A stretch of DNA of 64,000 bases from Providencia hangzhouensis (GCF_029193595.2 NZ_CP135052.1:2666001-2730000), one strand, 5' to 3'; shown: positions 25,257-36,402, counted from the stretch's first letter. The notes: generated by a model from the letters alone, not told the origin. Made by a program: numbers and translations.

Positions 25257-26650
25257 TTCAGTTTATCTCCCAACAAAAATTCAAGCGCACTGTCCATACG
25301 AATATGTGGCAATGGTTGATCCATTGGCGTTGGCCTTGGTCTGAAATCTTCAAATTGAAAACCTTGAGTTTGCCAGAATTGCTCATTTGGCAACCGTTTT
25401 GGGACTTCACCAGGATAAAACATTAGCGGTTGTCCATCACTTAACCGATTCCCTTTTAACGCAGGTAATTTTTCACCTTTATAATCCACAAGGCCACTTT
25501 CGGTTGCTTGTATTGATGCTAAACCAACACAATCCATGCTGATCCCTTCAAATGCAGCATGCTGCCATGCCTCTTGCACTAATTGTTGCAACAAAGCCAC
25601 TAAATTTGCATGCTGGTCTGGTGTTACATGGTCTGACTTGCTCGCCGCAAAGAGTAATTTATCAATACAAGGTGAAAATAAACGCCTCAATAATGTGCGT
25701 TTACCATAATGAAAACTACGCATTAATTGGGTTAACGCCATTCTCATATCATTAAATGCATCAACACCGCTATTTAACGGTTGCAAACAATCAACTAAAA
25801 CAATTTGTCGGTCAAAACGTTGGAAATAATCACGATAAAAACCCTTAACAACATGCTCACAATAATATTGATAGCGTTGCTGTAATGCGCCAATATTGGT
25901 GTTTTTTCCTGCCTGTGCGAGCTTTTTATCACCATATTTGGCTACATTTGGCCATGGGAAAAATTGGAGTGCGGGTGCTCCTGTTAATTCAGCCGGTAAA
26001 ACGAAACGACCTGGTTGAATAAAATGTTGCCCTTGGGCCTTGCATTCAACTAAATACTGGGTGTAGGCAGCAGCAACTTCAGCCAGCAAATTTTCGTCAA
26101 CAGGCGCTAAAGGGTCACATTTTTCACACAATGTCAGCCATGGTTGGGCTAAATGTGCACGCTCTCCCTTTATTAAAGTGTTCATTTGTTCAGACCATGC
26201 TAGATAATTTAAATCTAGCATGGGTAAATCCAACAGCCATTCGCCGGGATAATCGACAATCTCTAAATATAATGATGAGTTATCGACAAAATGGCGCAAA
26301 AAAGAGTCTTCTGAACGGTAATGCAATTTAAGGCGTATTTCACTGACACCCCGTGTTGGTGTTGGCCATTGCGGTGGTTCCCCATAAAGGGATGCAATAC
26401 CTTCATCATACGCAAAGCGTGGTACTGACAAATCACGGTGAGGTATCCGTTTCACCCCTAACAACCGCTTATCACGCGCGGCAGAAAATAAAGGGAGCCG
26501 TGCGCCCGCATTCACATTCAATAATTGGTTCACCAGTGAAGTAATAAATGCGGTTTTTCCACTACGGCTAAGCCCTGTTACTGCGAGCCTAACATGACGA
26601 TCAACACTTCTATTCATCAAATCAGTTAATTCACTGTGCAGTCGTTTCAT
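25253..26650 (-). CDS. ycjX: YcjX family P-loop protein
   Basis: 465 residues (E. coli 465). Walker A is [19 protein letters not shown] near residue 26; [17 protein letters not shown] is the Walker B/switch II-like region. DUF463 proteins are GTPase-like. It lies downstream of pspD and overlaps ycjF, as in other enterics, where it forms part of the extended phage-shock regulon. Confidence 0.93.
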   Translation of the reverse strand: MKRLHSELTDLMNRSVDRHVRLAVTGLSRSGKTAFITSLVNQLLNVNAGARLPLFSAARDKRLLGVKRIPHRDLSVPRFAYDEGIASLYGEPPQWPTPTRGVSEIRLKLHYRSEDSFLRHFVDNSSLYLEIVDYPGEWLLDLPMLDLNYLAWSEQMNTLIKGERAHLAQPWLTLCEKCDPLAPVDENLLAEVAAAYTQYLVECKAQGQHFIQPGRFVLPAELTGAPALQFFPWPNVAKYGDKKLAQAGKNTNIGALQQRYQYYCEHVVKGFYRDYFQRFDRQIVLVDCLQPLNSGVDAFNDMRMALTQLMRSFHYGKRTLLRRLFSPCIDKLLFAASKSDHVTPDQHANLVALLQQLVQEAWQHAAFEGISMDCVGLASIQATESGLVDYKGEKLPALKGNRLSDGQPLMFYPGEVPKRLPNEQFWQTQGFQFEDFRPRPTPMDQPLPHIRMDSALEFLLGDKLK

Positions 26651-26732
26651 GCTCCTCCCAAGACTTATCCTTTCAATTTAAACTCATTTTACGTCATATT
26701 GCGTTCTATAATTTAGCATAAAACAAATTGTA

Positions 26733-26912
26733 TTAGGTTAACCGTTTAATTAGTACATTAAGCAACCATTTACTTGTCAATAACTTAATAAGTTTACCTA
26801 TGAACCCTGCTGGGCCATACGTCATAAGCAACACTGCGGCGAATCGAATACCTTTTCGTAGCAAAAGTTTCTTTGCAAATTTTTTAATTCGATAACGAAC
26901 GTTGTTTGCCAT
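26733..26912 (-). CDS. pspD: Phage shock protein D (short form)
   Basis: 59 residues beginning MANNVRYRIKKFAKKLLLRKG. The central RFAAVLLMTYGPAGFIGKLIK matches the LTALRYGPAGVAGWAIK core of E. coli PspD (73 aa), and position between pspC and ycjX fixes the identity. It is a small basic peripheral membrane protein of unknown role. It is shorter than its E. coli relative, mainly at the C-terminus. A GAGTG element precedes the ATG. A terminator separates it from pspC, so expression may depend on readthrough. Confidence 0.85.
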   Translation of the reverse strand: MANNVRYRIKKFAKKLLLRKGIRFAAVLLMTYGPAGFIGKLIKLLTSKWLLNVLIKRLT

Positions 26913-26933
26913 ATTTCACTCACTTTTTTATCA

Positions 26934-26970
26934 AAAACAAAAGGGATTTGGTTTTGAAACCTAATCCCTT
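26934..26970 (-). terminator. Terminator between pspC and pspD
   Basis: AAGGGATT (26941-26948) and AATCCCTT (26963-26970), with an inner GGTTT/AACC extension, are followed on the minus strand by TTGTTTTT. It should reduce transcription into pspD and ycjXF. Confidence 0.75.
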
Positions 26971-26994
26971 ATCATGTGATGGTGATGCGATTTA

Positions 26995-27351
26995 TTATAG
27001 ATTTCGAAATTTACTGTTCACTGTATAAGTATCTGACGTAACGTATCTTTCAATCTGGCGTAGCTTCATTTCACCTGATTTTAATTGTGTATCGATTTGG
27101 TTAATAAGACTACTGACTTCTGGGCCAATATCTTGCTGTGAACGGTAGCCACTTGGTGCCGTTTCTACGACAAAGCACATCACGATATACAAAATCAAAG
27201 TAATACCAAAACTGACAAATAGAGCCAATACGGCTAATGCTCTAACCAAAGCAACTGGAAGTTCTAAATACTCAGCAATACCCGAACACACACCACCGAA
27301 CACACGTCTATCCGTTAAACGATAAAGTTTGCGGTTGCGAAATTGAGTCAT
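26995..27351 (-). CDS. pspC: Phage shock protein C
   Basis: 118 residues. The PspC domain RKLYRLTDRRVFGGVCSGIAEYLELPVALVRALAVLALFVSF leads into a membrane helix; the C-terminal part is charged and coiled. With PspB it senses envelope stress and releases PspF from PspA. The ATG overlaps the pspB stop by one base (TAATG), which decides this start and implies coupling. Confidence 0.93.
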   Translation of the reverse strand: MTQFRNRKLYRLTDRRVFGGVCSGIAEYLELPVALVRALAVLALFVSFGITLILYIVMCFVVETAPSGYRSQQDIGPEVSSLINQIDTQLKSGEMKLRQIERYVTSDTYTVNSKFRNL

Positions 27352-27584
27352 TATTTTTGCCTCCAATTTGGGTGTTCTGCATCCAAAATATCTTCAAGTG
27401 TTTTAATGCGTTGCTGCATCTGTGATGCTTGTTCTGCTAATTGCATCAAACGTTGTACTTCATTTTCAGTTAGCTGACTCCCCTGCCCACTGTTTTTTTT
27501 GCTGTAATGTAACCACAGCCAAATAGGCAGAATAAAAATGAGAAAAATGATTAATACGAGAGACAGAAAAACGTAGCCCATCAC
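27351..27584 (-). CDS. pspB: Phage shock protein B
   Basis: 77 residues: one N-terminal membrane helix (FLSLVLIIFLIFILPIWLWLHY) and a cytosolic coiled coil (ENEVQRLMQLAEQASQMQQRIKTLEDILDAEHPNW). It is the partner of PspC in stress sensing. It lies 77 bases after pspA and overlaps pspC. Confidence 0.94.
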   Translation of the reverse strand: MMGYVFLSLVLIIFLIFILPIWLWLHYSKKNSGQGSQLTENEVQRLMQLAEQASQMQQRIKTLEDILDAEHPNWRQK

Positions 27585-27661
27585 ATATCCTTATACATAT
27601 GGTTAACCTATCTATGGCACTGATACGATATTACTAACGTACCAGTGCATCAAAATAACTG

Positions 27662-28327
27662 TTACTGATCTTTATTGATTTTAGCTTTAAGTGCCGCTAA
27701 TTGCGCACTTATTTCGTCGTCTGCTTTTAACTCTGCAAACTGTTGATCCAGTGATTTTTGTTTCCCAATACCATAACTTTGGGCTTCACCTTCCATATGG
27801 TCTATACGGCGCTCAAACTGTTCAAAACGCGCCATTGCTTCATCCAGTTTGCCGCTATCCAGCTGGCGACGTACATTACGACTAGATTGTGCGGCTTCCA
27901 TACGAACAACCATTGATTGCTGTTTCGCACGAGTTTCTTGCAGTTTGTTTTCTAATTCAGTGATTTCACCTTTCAAACGAGTCAAGGTTTCATCAACAAT
28001 AATCAGCTCGTGTTTTAAGGTATCGACCATTGCACTCACTTTTTGCTTTTCAATCAGTGCCGCACGCGCTAAATCTTCTTTATCTTTCACCAGCGCTAAT
28101 TCTGCTTTTTCTTGCCAATCAGCAACTTGTTTTTCGCCCATCTCAATGCGACGTTCTAAACCTTTCTTTTCTGCTAAAGTACGTGCTGATGTTGACCGGA
28201 TTTCAACTAACATATCTTCCATTTCTTGAATCATCAGACGGATCATTTTTTGCGGATCTTCTGCTTTGTCTAACAAAGAAGCGATGTTTGCATTAATGAT
28301 ATCGGCAAAACGTGAAAAAATACCCAT
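27662..28327 (-). CDS. pspA: Phage shock protein A
   Basis: 221 residues (E. coli 222), long coiled-coil ESCRT-III-like protein starting [25 protein letters not shown], the amphipathic helix that binds stressed membrane. It inhibits PspF in resting cells and stabilises the inner membrane when proton-motive force is threatened. First gene of the sigma-54-dependent operon. Confidence 0.96.
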   Translation of the reverse strand: MGIFSRFADIINANIASLLDKAEDPQKMIRLMIQEMEDMLVEIRSTSARTLAEKKGLERRIEMGEKQVADWQEKAELALVKDKEDLARAALIEKQKVSAMVDTLKHELIIVDETLTRLKGEITELENKLQETRAKQQSMVVRMEAAQSSRNVRRQLDSGKLDEAMARFEQFERRIDHMEGEAQSYGIGKQKSLDQQFAELKADDEISAQLAALKAKINKDQ

Positions 28328-28467
28328 TGTTTATATCCCCTTGATGGATTTAATCATTCTGTAGCGCCTCGACCTGATTTGGCTTCCAACCCATACCTGA
28401 CGCTCCGTAAGTCTAACAACAATTCGCATGTTGCTGTATTTAGCTATTGCTATTACATATTTTAAAT

Positions 28468-28484
28468 AGCAATTCGCGTGCCAA
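28468..28484 (-). promoter_or_regulatory. Sigma-54 promoter of pspA
   Basis: On the minus strand TTGGCACGCGAATTGCT has the invariant GG and GC dinucleotides separated by exactly 10 bases, matching the -24/-12 consensus. PspF sites should lie further upstream (about 28500-28600), next to the divergent pspF gene. Confidence 0.88.
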
Positions 28485-28605
28485 CTTTTAAATTAATTCA
28501 TATTGATATGATTTTAAAGAGAATAATTATAAGCTTCCCCTGAAAATCATTTTAGTCTATAGTTCAAATATCGGCATTTTAAACCAACTATTGGTGAAAA
28601 AAACC

Positions 28606-29622
28606 ATGAAAGAAACCAATGAACCTATTCTTGGCGTTTCAAGTAACTTTCTCGATGTACTCGAACAAGCCTCTGAACTCGCACAACTCAATAAACCTGT
28701 TTTAGTTATCGGTGAACGCGGCACGGGTAAAGAGCTTATCGCAGATAGACTCCATTACCTTTCCCCTCGCTGGCAAGAAGCTTTTATCTCTCTCAATTGC
28801 AGCGGACTCAATGAGAATTTGCTGGATTCTGAATTATTTGGACATGAAGCGGGGTCTTTTACGGGAGCCCAAAAACGCCATCAAGGGCGCTTTGAACGAG
28901 CTGACAAAGGTTCTCTTTTTCTTGACGAACTCGCGACTGCACCTATGTCAGTTCAAGAGAAACTCCTGCGTGTCATTGAATATGGCGAGCTTGAACGTGT
29001 CGGTGGAAGCCAAGCTTTACACGTAGATGTGCGTTTAATCTGTGCCACAAATGCCAATTTACCCGAACTCGCCAAACAAGGTCGTTTTCGAGCCGACCTC
29101 TTAGATAGACTGGCTTTTGATGTCATTCGCCTTCCCCCATTACGTGAACGGCAACCTGATATATTATTATTAGCAGAGCATTTTGCTATTTTAATGTGTG
29201 GTGAATTAAAACGTTCGCACTTTACAGGTTTTACACGACATGCCCAACAAGCCCTGCAAAACTACCCATGGCCAGGTAATGTACGCGAATTAAAAAATGT
29301 CATTGAGCGTTCAATATACCGCCATGGAAACCATGCTGAACCCGTTGATAATATTATTTTCAATCCATTTGGTGAAAAACTTGCTGAGCTGCATGAATCA
29401 CCAAGCCCCCAACCCATACAGCCTTCCCAACAAGCAAATACCATTTTACCTTCACTACCTTGTGACTTACGTCAGTGGCAACAGCAATCTGAAAAAGCAC
29501 TATTAGAACAAGCGCTAGCAGATTGTCATTTTAATCAGCGTAAAGCAGCACAACGGTTATCTCTAAGTTATGACCAACTGCGTGGTTTAATTAAAAAACA
29601 TCAAATAAATATTGAAATTTAA
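28606..29622 (+). CDS. pspF: Psp operon transcriptional activator PspF
   Basis: 338 residues. It is an AAA+ sigma-54 activator without an N-terminal sensory domain: Walker A GERGTGKE, the sigma-54 contact loop GSFTGA, Walker B LFLDELA and a C-terminal Fis-type HTH (NQRKAAQRLSLSYDQLRGLIKKH). The ATG at 28606 is preferred to a TTG five codons upstream. It is divergent from pspA, which it activates. Confidence 0.95.
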   Translation: MKETNEPILGVSSNFLDVLEQASELAQLNKPVLVIGERGTGKELIADRLHYLSPRWQEAFISLNCSGLNENLLDSELFGHEAGSFTGAQKRHQGRFERADKGSLFLDELATAPMSVQEKLLRVIEYGELERVGGSQALHVDVRLICATNANLPELAKQGRFRADLLDRLAFDVIRLPPLRERQPDILLLAEHFAILMCGELKRSHFTGFTRHAQQALQNYPWPGNVRELKNVIERSIYRHGNHAEPVDNIIFNPFGEKLAELHESPSPQPIQPSQQANTILPSLPCDLRQWQQQSEKALLEQALADCHFNQRKAAQRLSLSYDQLRGLIKKHQINIEI

Positions 29623-29626
29623 TAGT

Positions 29627-29666
29627 CATTAGTTCAAACAATCCAAATTTATTGTTTGAACTAATG
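29627..29666. repeat. Perfect 16-bp inverted repeat after pspF
   Basis: CATTAGTTCAAACAAT and ATTGTTTGAACTAATG flank an 8-base loop, starting 5 bases after the pspF stop. It probably ends pspF transcription although no clear T-run follows. Confidence 0.65.
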
Positions 29667-30107
29667 CAATATACTTAGAGATAAAAAATTTAAATTTGAA
29701 AATCGTGGGCTTTATTATTACTAAATGTTTCCAATTTCATATTGCACTTTTAAATATTACTTATCACTTAATTACTAACAGCATTAGTAAAAAACCAAAT
29801 AAAATAAAAACAATAAGTAACAATTAGTTAAAAGATAACTTCATCATAAAAAATTAAGCCAAATTACACTAAAAACCATTTTGACACCCCCCAAAAAAAG
29901 TGATAATTAGTAATTTCCACTAGCTATTATATAAAAAATATAATTTTCTTTAGCACATTTAGTTAATTATATATAGATAATTCTATTTTAATATGATTAA
30001 TGCTGTTTTATTATTTGTATTTACACCTTGTCATATTTAACTACTGTGCGAAATATATTTATATGATATCTCTATTAATATAATTCTTATTATATGAGGA
30101 GCCTATT
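29667..30107. other. AT-rich intergenic region, no gene seen
   Basis: About 440 bases of very AT-rich DNA between the pspF hairpin and the next gene. No frame or known motif stands out. Confidence 0.5.
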
Positions 30108-30713
30108 ATGAAAAATATAAATGTACTAGCGATCACCTTTTTTCTTCTAGGGTTATCTCCTACGGTTAATGCGCAATCATTGATGAAAACATTTTCTTAC
30201 TGTGATGCCGCTTTCTTCAAGAAAATAAAAGATGACCCTGTTTTAAACGATATTTCTAATGCATTGAAAAATAACCAATTAGGCACCAATGAACACGTTT
30301 CTGTTAATCTCAATTTTTCACCAACCGGTATTGTGACTTTTAACCGTTTTTTTGTTAGTCATAGTAATTTTGATAAATATGATGGCTTCGCCTATTTAGG
30401 CTTGCGTGGTCAATACTATTTTTGGGGATTTGAAACAGCACAAAGCCTTGAAGAGGTTGTCCGCTATACGTCATCAAGAATTGCGATTATAAAGGTAGGA
30501 AATACTTATATCTACTCACCGATGATCCGCCATAATTTGCAAAGTAAATGGGTATTTAACGAACACGCAACGCAAGATTACAACTTGGAACCAAATGCTG
30601 CTGAAAAAATGCTGATTATTGAAAAAGATGAGCAAAGAGGTGTTGTTCGTTTCTTATGTACCCTTCAAGGCAACGTAACCGATGAAGACTTACACTATGT
30701 GGGTTTAAAATAA
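30108..30713 (+). CDS. Secreted hypothetical protein
   Basis: 201 residues. A signal peptide (MKNINVLAITFFLLGLSPTVNA) directs it to the periplasm. The mature protein has beta-rich segments (VSVNLNFSPTGIVTFNRFFV, GLRGQYYFWGFE) and two cysteines (FSYCDAAF and RFLCTLQG) placed near its ends. A GAGGAG SD precedes the ATG. No family recognised. It is an extra gene between pspF and the sap operon compared with E. coli. Confidence 0.7.
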   Translation: MKNINVLAITFFLLGLSPTVNAQSLMKTFSYCDAAFFKKIKDDPVLNDISNALKNNQLGTNEHVSVNLNFSPTGIVTFNRFFVSHSNFDKYDGFAYLGLRGQYYFWGFETAQSLEEVVRYTSSRIAIIKVGNTYIYSPMIRHNLQSKWVFNEHATQDYNLEPNAAEKMLIIEKDEQRGVVRFLCTLQGNVTDEDLHYVGLK

Positions 30714-30754
30714 TAGCTAGAAATTAAGCTAAACAAGCTCATCTATTTCTCCAT

Positions 30755-30853
30755 AAAAAAAAGCCAGCACCCAAGCTGGCTATCAAATAAAACACTGGAA
30801 GCAATGTGAGCAATGTCATGCCTTGTCTACATAAGCACTCGGCTTAAGTGACA
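30755..30853 (-). ncRNA. ryhB: Small regulatory RNA RyhB, copy B
   Basis: About 99 nt on the minus strand. The conserved core (30794-30818) contains CATTGCTCACATTGCTTCC. A short 5' hairpin (TAAGC...GCTTA) precedes it. The terminator has arms AGCCAGC/GCTGGCT (30762-30781), close to that of E. coli RyhB, followed by seven T residues. A strong Fur box and promoter lie directly upstream. Ten bases (30810-30819) are fully complementary to the sodB translation start. It sits between a hypothetical gene and sapA, unrelated to the copy A locus. Confidence 0.92.
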
Positions 30854-30857
30854 AAAC

Positions 30858-30889
30858 GAATGATAATCGTTATCAGTGTCATTTGTAAA
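30858..30889 (-). promoter_or_regulatory. Promoter and Fur box of ryhB copy B
   Basis: On the minus strand TTTACA (30884-30889) and TATCAT (30860-30865) are 18 bases apart. The palindrome GAATGATAATCGTTATC (plus strand, 30858-30874) matches the Fur consensus at 15 of 17 positions and covers the -10. Confidence 0.8.
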
Positions 30890-31078
30890 GCTTTTTAGTG
30901 AGATTTTTTCTCATTAAGACATACTTCAATGATTAATATAATAATTTAAGTTGATTATTATATTAACATCATCCCTTTTAGCTTAATTTTCATACGTTAT
31001 GAGGCTAAATTTTGCTTATACCCTGTATCCCCATTTTTACGCTACAATAGGTCAATTCTCGTTAACGATGTCAGTGGT

Positions 31079-32764
31079 ATGCGCCTATTAACTGTTTGGT
31101 TTTTATTTATCATTTCTGTGTCTGCACAAGCGCTTAATAACCAAGAGCGCTTTACCGATATTGTGGCTAACGAGGTCCCTGCAGATATACGCCAAAAAGG
31201 CTTTATTTACTGTGTAAATGGGGTCGTTACCACGTTTAACCCACAATTAGTTAGTAGTGGGCTAATTGTCGACCCTCTCGGTGCTCAAATTTATGATCGG
31301 CTATTAGATGTTGATCCGTTCACTTATCGCTTGGTTCCTGAACTGGCTGCTAGATGGGAAGTTTTAGATAACGGTGCAACTTACCGTTTATACTTGCGTA
31401 AAGATGTAAAATTCCAAAATACAACTTGGTTTACACCTACACGCAATATGAATGCTGATGATGTTGTGTTCAGCTTTTCCCGCATGTTTGAGGTGAATCA
31501 CCCCTATCACTACATCAATGGGGGGCATTACCCTTATTTCGATAGCTTACAGTTCGCCAACAGCGTGCAAAGCATACGTAAAATTAATAACCATACAGTG
31601 GAGTTTCGTTTGAACTCTCCTGATGCGTCTTTTTTATGGCATTTGGCGACACATTATGCTCCTATTCTTTCATCCGAATATGCCGATTTCCTTTCAAGCA
31701 TAAATCGCCAAGAGCTGATCGATTGGCGACCAATTGGTACGGGGCCATTTCATTTAGATGACTACCAAGCAGGGCAATTCGTTAGACTTCTTAGAAATGA
31801 CAATTATTGGAAGGGCTTGCCTCGTATGGAAGAAGTGGTTGTTGACATGGGAGCAGGTGGAACTGGCCGTATTTCAAAATTACTCACTGGGGAATGTGAC
31901 GTTTTAGCTTACCCTGCCGCAAGCCAGTTAAAGGTATTACGCGATGACCCGCGTTTACGAATTTCTATGCGTTCTGGGATGAATATTGCCTACCTCGCAT
32001 TTAACACCAGCAAGCCACCATTAGATAAGCTAAAAGTACGCCAAGCAATTGCGTATGCAATTAATAATGAACGTCTAATGCAATCAATTTATTACGGCAC
32101 GGCAGAAACAGCCGCATCTATTTTACCAAGAGCATCATGGGCTTATGACAATCAAGCAAAGATCACCGATTATAATCCCGAACTTTCTAAGCAAATGCTC
32201 AAAGAGATGGGATTAGAAAATCTAAAACTAGATTTATGGGTACCAATCGCCTCCCAATCATATAACCCAAGCCCACTTAAGATGGCAGAGCTTATCCAAG
32301 CTGATTTAGCGCAGGTCGGTATTGTGATGAATATCCGTTCTGTCGAAGGCCGTTTCCAAGAAAACCAATTAATGGATAGAAGCCATGATATGACATTAGC
32401 GGGTTGGACAACTGACAGTAATGACCCAGACAGTTTTTTCCGTCCGCTACTGAGTTGTGCAGCAATTGGTTCCCAAACCAATTTAAGCCATTGGTGTAAC
32501 CCTGCCTTTGATGAAATCTTACATAAGGCACTATTGACACAGCAATTAGCCGCACGTATAGATTATTACCACCAAGCACAGCAAATTTTAGGGGAAGATT
32601 TACCCGTCTTACCCCTCGCCTATTCTTTACGTTTACAGGCCTACCGCTATGATATAAAAGGCCTAATGATCAGTGCGTTTGGTAATACCTCATTTGCTGG
32701 CGTGTATCGTGAAATGGAGCAGCCTGAAAAAGTTTCTCCGAAAAAACAGAGGCAGAAACCATGA
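31079..32764 (+). CDS. sapA: Peptide ABC transporter substrate-binding protein SapA
   Basis: 561 residues with a signal peptide and an SBP family 5 fold ([20 protein letters not shown]..., [24 protein letters not shown]). In Salmonella and Haemophilus SapA binds antimicrobial peptides, and in Haemophilus also haem, for delivery to SapBCDF. First gene of the five-gene operon; its stop overlaps sapB by 4 bases. Confidence 0.93.
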   Translation: MRLLTVWFLFIISVSAQALNNQERFTDIVANEVPADIRQKGFIYCVNGVVTTFNPQLVSSGLIVDPLGAQIYDRLLDVDPFTYRLVPELAARWEVLDNGATYRLYLRKDVKFQNTTWFTPTRNMNADDVVFSFSRMFEVNHPYHYINGGHYPYFDSLQFANSVQSIRKINNHTVEFRLNSPDASFLWHLATHYAPILSSEYADFLSSINRQELIDWRPIGTGPFHLDDYQAGQFVRLLRNDNYWKGLPRMEEVVVDMGAGGTGRISKLLTGECDVLAYPAASQLKVLRDDPRLRISMRSGMNIAYLAFNTSKPPLDKLKVRQAIAYAINNERLMQSIYYGTAETAASILPRASWAYDNQAKITDYNPELSKQMLKEMGLENLKLDLWVPIASQSYNPSPLKMAELIQADLAQVGIVMNIRSVEGRFQENQLMDRSHDMTLAGWTTDSNDPDSFFRPLLSCAAIGSQTNLSHWCNPAFDEILHKALLTQQLAARIDYYHQAQQILGEDLPVLPLAYSLRLQAYRYDIKGLMISAFGNTSFAGVYREMEQPEKVSPKKQRQKP

Positions 32765-33726
32765 TTATTTATTCACTGCGTCGTTTTTTACTTTTATTAG
32801 TCACGGTGTTCTTCTTATCGCTAGTCAGCTTTAGTTTAAGCTATTTTACGCCTAATGCACCTCTGAGCGGCGCATCACTTATCGATGCCTATATTTTTTA
32901 TTTTGAAGGCTTACTCCATTTTGATTTTGGTGTTTCAAGTATCAACGGGGAACCCATAACGGAACAATTAAGGGACACATTCCCTGCAACCATGGAGTTA
33001 TGCATTTTAGCGTTTATTTTTGCTTTAACGACAGGTATACCACTCGGTATCATTGCTGCATTTTGGCGTAACAAGCCTGCAGATATTGCTATCAGTGTCT
33101 TTGCTTTATTAGGATTTTCTGTCCCTGTATTTGTACTTGCACTGGTTTTAACTCTCTTTTTCTCATTACATCTAGGATGGCTTCCTGTATCTGGCCGAAT
33201 TGACCTATTATATAATTTAAAAACGGTGACTGGCTTTGCCTTGGTTGATGCATGGCTTTCTGACTCCCCCTATCGTAAAGATATGATTATCAATGTACTT
33301 GAGCACATGGTGTTACCTGTCCTCACTTTAGCACTCGCACCAACAACCGAGGTTATTCGGTTAGTACGTAATAGCACCGAAGAAATCGCCAGTGAAAATT
33401 ATATCAAAGCAGCCGCTATTCGAGGGCTTTCACGGATTAAAATCATTCGCCGCCATATTTTTCATAATGCTATTCCACCGATTATTCCTAAGCTTGGCTT
33501 ACAGTTTTCTACGATGTTAACACTGACCATGGTCACTGAACTCGTTTTTAACTGGCCGGGGCTTGGTCGTTGGTTGGTTACAGCAATCCGCCAAGAAGAC
33601 TACTCTGCGATTTCTGCTGGGGTGATGCTAATTGGTGCGCTCGTGATTACTGTAAATGTGCTGTCTGATATTTTAGGTGCCATGATGGACCCATTAAAAC
33701 ATAAGGATTGGTATGTCCTCAGATAA
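32761..33726 (+). CDS. sapB: Peptide ABC transporter permease SapB
   Basis: 321 residues with about six membrane helices and the binding-protein-dependent permease loop [36 protein letters not shown] (EAA motif) that docks to the ATPases. Inner-membrane half of the Sap importer. Overlaps sapA and sapC. Confidence 0.94.
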   Translation: MIIYSLRRFLLLLVTVFFLSLVSFSLSYFTPNAPLSGASLIDAYIFYFEGLLHFDFGVSSINGEPITEQLRDTFPATMELCILAFIFALTTGIPLGIIAAFWRNKPADIAISVFALLGFSVPVFVLALVLTLFFSLHLGWLPVSGRIDLLYNLKTVTGFALVDAWLSDSPYRKDMIINVLEHMVLPVLTLALAPTTEVIRLVRNSTEEIASENYIKAAAIRGLSRIKIIRRHIFHNAIPPIIPKLGLQFSTMLTLTMVTELVFNWPGLGRWLVTAIRQEDYSAISAGVMLIGALVITVNVLSDILGAMMDPLKHKDWYVLR

Positions 33727-34603
33727 TTTTTATCGTGAACAAAAAATGCCATCCCCAACTCGAGTGGTATGGAATATCTTCTCATCAGATGTGACCTCTA
33801 TGGTGGGGTTTGTTGGTGTGTTGGTTTTATTAATTTTATGTTTTGTTGGCTCTTATCTAGCACCTTATGCACTAGATCAACAGTTTCTAGGTTACCAATT
33901 AACGCCGCCGTCTTGGTCTCATTATGGCGAAGTGGCATTCTTCTTTGGTACAGACGATCTGGGCCGTGATATTCTAAGTCGGCTATTGATTGGTACTAAA
34001 TCGACATTTGGTGCCGCTATTTTAGTCACACTGATTGCGACACTTATTGGATTAGTTCTCGGCTGCTTAGCTGGGATGACTCGTGGGTTAAAATCTGCAA
34101 TTTTTAACCATATACTCGATACCTTACTGTCAATTCCTTCCTTATTACTGGCAATTATTGTTGTCGCCTTTATGGGCGCTAGCCTACAAAATGCAATGTT
34201 AGCTATTTGCCTTGCATTAATTCCACGAATGGTAAGAACTATCTATGTCGCTGTACATGATGAGTTAGATAAAGAATACATCGTTGCCGCACGCCTTGAT
34301 GGCGCTTCAAACATTTTTATTTTATGGTATACCGTACTTCCTAACATTACCCCTATTCTCGTCACTGAACTGACTCGAGCACTTTCTATCGCTATTTTAG
34401 ATATTGCTGCTTTAGGTTTTCTTGATTTAGGTGCGCAACTTCCCTCTTCTGAATGGGGTGCAATGCTAGGTGATACTTTAGAGCTTATCTATGTGGCTCC
34501 TTGGACGGTTATCTTGCCAGGTGCTGCCATCATGATAAGCGTGCTTTTTGTTAACCTTTTAGGTGACGGGCTACATCGTGCCATCAACGCGGGGGTTGAA
34601 TAA
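33713..34603 (+). CDS. sapC: Peptide ABC transporter permease SapC
   Basis: 296 residues, the second permease. The segment [25 protein letters not shown] is typical of Dpp/Sap C permeases, and the EAA loop reads [27 protein letters not shown]. It overlaps sapB by 14 bases and sapD by one base. Confidence 0.94.
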   Translation: MSSDNFYREQKMPSPTRVVWNIFSSDVTSMVGFVGVLVLLILCFVGSYLAPYALDQQFLGYQLTPPSWSHYGEVAFFFGTDDLGRDILSRLLIGTKSTFGAAILVTLIATLIGLVLGCLAGMTRGLKSAIFNHILDTLLSIPSLLLAIIVVAFMGASLQNAMLAICLALIPRMVRTIYVAVHDELDKEYIVAARLDGASNIFILWYTVLPNITPILVTELTRALSIAILDIAALGFLDLGAQLPSSEWGAMLGDTLELIYVAPWTVILPGAAIMISVLFVNLLGDGLHRAINAGVE

Positions 34604-35598
34604 TGCCACTTCTAGACATCCGCAATTTAACTATCGAATTTATGACTGCAAATGGCCCCGTCAAAGCGGTTGACCGCGTTTCAATGACGCTATCTGAGGG
34701 GGAAATAAGAGGTTTAGTTGGCGAATCAGGTTCCGGAAAAAGCCTTATTGCAAAAGCTATCTGTGGCGTGACTAAAGATAATATTCGAGTAAAAGCTGAC
34801 CGTTTTCGCTTTCAAGACATTGACTTACTAAAACTCAGCCCACGTAAACGCCGCAAACTAATTGGCCATAATATCTCGATGATATTTCAAGAGCCACAAT
34901 CTTGTCTCGATCCAGCTGCTGATATTGGTAAACAGCTTATCCAAGCTATCCCAGGGTGGACTTATAAAGGCCGCTGGTGGCAACGTTTTAATTGGCGTAA
35001 ACGTCGTGCTATAGAGCTATTGCACCGTGTGGGGATAAAAGATCATAAAGATATCATGCGCAGTTATCCTTATGAATTAACCGATGGTGAATGTCAAAAA
35101 GTCATGATAGCGATTGCCATCGCTAACCAACCCCGGTTATTAATCGCTGATGAACCCACCAATGCGATGGAGTCAACTACTCAGGCTCAAATTTTCCGTT
35201 TATTGGATAAATTAAACCAAAACAATAATATGGGAATTTTACTCATTAGTCATGACATGGAAATGATGTCGAAACTTGTTGATCGCATCAATGTACTCTA
35301 TTGCGGGCAAACAGTTGAAAGCGCAACTCCTGAAGATATTCTACAACGGCCACGCCACCCTTATACTCAAGCACTAATCCGCTCAATCCCTGATTTTGAA
35401 AGCCCTCTTCCCCATAAAGGGCGGTTAAATACGTTACCTGGTGCAATTCCTTCACTTGAACATTTGCCCATTGGTTGTCGCCTTGGACCTCGTTGCCCCT
35501 ATGCACAACGAACTTGCATCAACGCGCCACAATTACGCAATATTAAAGGCCATCTCGTTGCTTGCCATTACCCGCTAAACACCGAGGAACAACCCTAA
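34603..35598 (+). CDS. sapD: Peptide ABC transporter ATP-binding protein SapD
   Basis: 331 residues (E. coli 330). Walker [10 protein letters not shown]-loop [12 protein letters not shown], signature LTDGECQ instead of LSGGQ, Walker B LLIADEP, and a C-terminal oligopeptide domain with a Cys-rich cluster ([15 protein letters not shown]). The altered signature is also seen in other SapD proteins. In E. coli SapD also stimulates Trk potassium uptake. Confidence 0.94.
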   Translation: MPLLDIRNLTIEFMTANGPVKAVDRVSMTLSEGEIRGLVGESGSGKSLIAKAICGVTKDNIRVKADRFRFQDIDLLKLSPRKRRKLIGHNISMIFQEPQSCLDPAADIGKQLIQAIPGWTYKGRWWQRFNWRKRRAIELLHRVGIKDHKDIMRSYPYELTDGECQKVMIAIAIANQPRLLIADEPTNAMESTTQAQIFRLLDKLNQNNNMGILLISHDMEMMSKLVDRINVLYCGQTVESATPEDILQRPRHPYTQALIRSIPDFESPLPHKGRLNTLPGAIPSLEHLPIGCRLGPRCPYAQRTCINAPQLRNIKGHLVACHYPLNTEEQP

Positions 35599-36402
35599 AT
35601 GGAAACCTTACTTGAAGTCCGTAATCTCACAAAAACTTTCCGTTTTCGTGAAGGGTTATTTCATCGACACGAATTACAAGCCGTCAAACCCGTTAGCTTT
35701 AACTTACAGGCAGGCCAGACATTAGCTATCATTGGCGCCAATGGCTCAGGAAAATCAACCCTTGCGCGAATGTTATCAGGCGTTGTAGAACCCACCAGCG
35801 GCGATATTTTCATTCGTGGACAACGCCTGAATTTTGGCGATTATAGCTACCGTTGCCAGCGTATTCGCATGATTTTCCAAGATCCAAGTACATCCCTAAA
35901 CCCAAGGCAGCGTATTGGTCAAACGCTTGAGCTCCCTTTAAAATTAAACACTGACTTAACTGGAATAGAACGTGAAAGGCGTATTATTCAAACGCTTCGC
36001 CAAGTCGGGTTACTCGCCGACCACGCTGAATATTATCCACACATGTTAGCATCTGGACAAAAACAACGTATTGCATTGGCAAGAGCACTTATTCTACAAC
36101 CCGAAATTATTATTGCTGATGAAGCGTTAGCTTCGTTAGACATGTCCATGCGCTCGCAAATCATCAACTTAATGTTAGATTTACAAGCAAAACAAGATAT
36201 TGCATTTATCTATGTTACCCAGCACTTGGGGATGATGAAACACGTCAGCGATAAAATGCTTGTCATGGATAAAGGCGAAGTTGTTGAGCGTGGTAATACC
36301 GCAGAGGTTTTAGCTGCCCCTCTTCACGACGTTACTCGCCGGTTAATTGAAAGTCACTTTGGTGAACCCCTGTCGATTGATGCTTGGCGACAAGACTTGT
36401 AA
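35599..36402 (+). CDS. sapF: Peptide ABC transporter ATP-binding protein SapF
   Basis: 267 residues (E. coli 268). Walker A GANGSGKST, signature LASGQKQRIALARAL, Walker B IIIADEALASLDMSMRSQ. It pairs with SapD to power the importer. It begins immediately after the sapD stop. A hairpin (TTGTCTGTG...CACAGGCAA, near 36412-36440) follows and may end the operon. Confidence 0.94.
   Translation: METLLEVRNLTKTFRFREGLFHRHELQAVKPVSFNLQAGQTLAIIGANGSGKSTLARMLSGVVEPTSGDIFIRGQRLNFGDYSYRCQRIRMIFQDPSTSLNPRQRIGQTLELPLKLNTDLTGIERERRIIQTLRQVGLLADHAEYYPHMLASGQKQRIALARALILQPEIIIADEALASLDMSMRSQIINLMLDLQAKQDIAFIYVTQHLGMMKHVSDKMLVMDKGEVVERGNTAEVLAAPLHDVTRRLIESHFGEPLSIDAWRQDL

Noticed and set aside
30858..30874. Fur box as an operator of sapA
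   Set aside because: Orientation and spacing fit the ryhB promoter on the minus strand, which fully explains it; the sapA start is 200 bases away.
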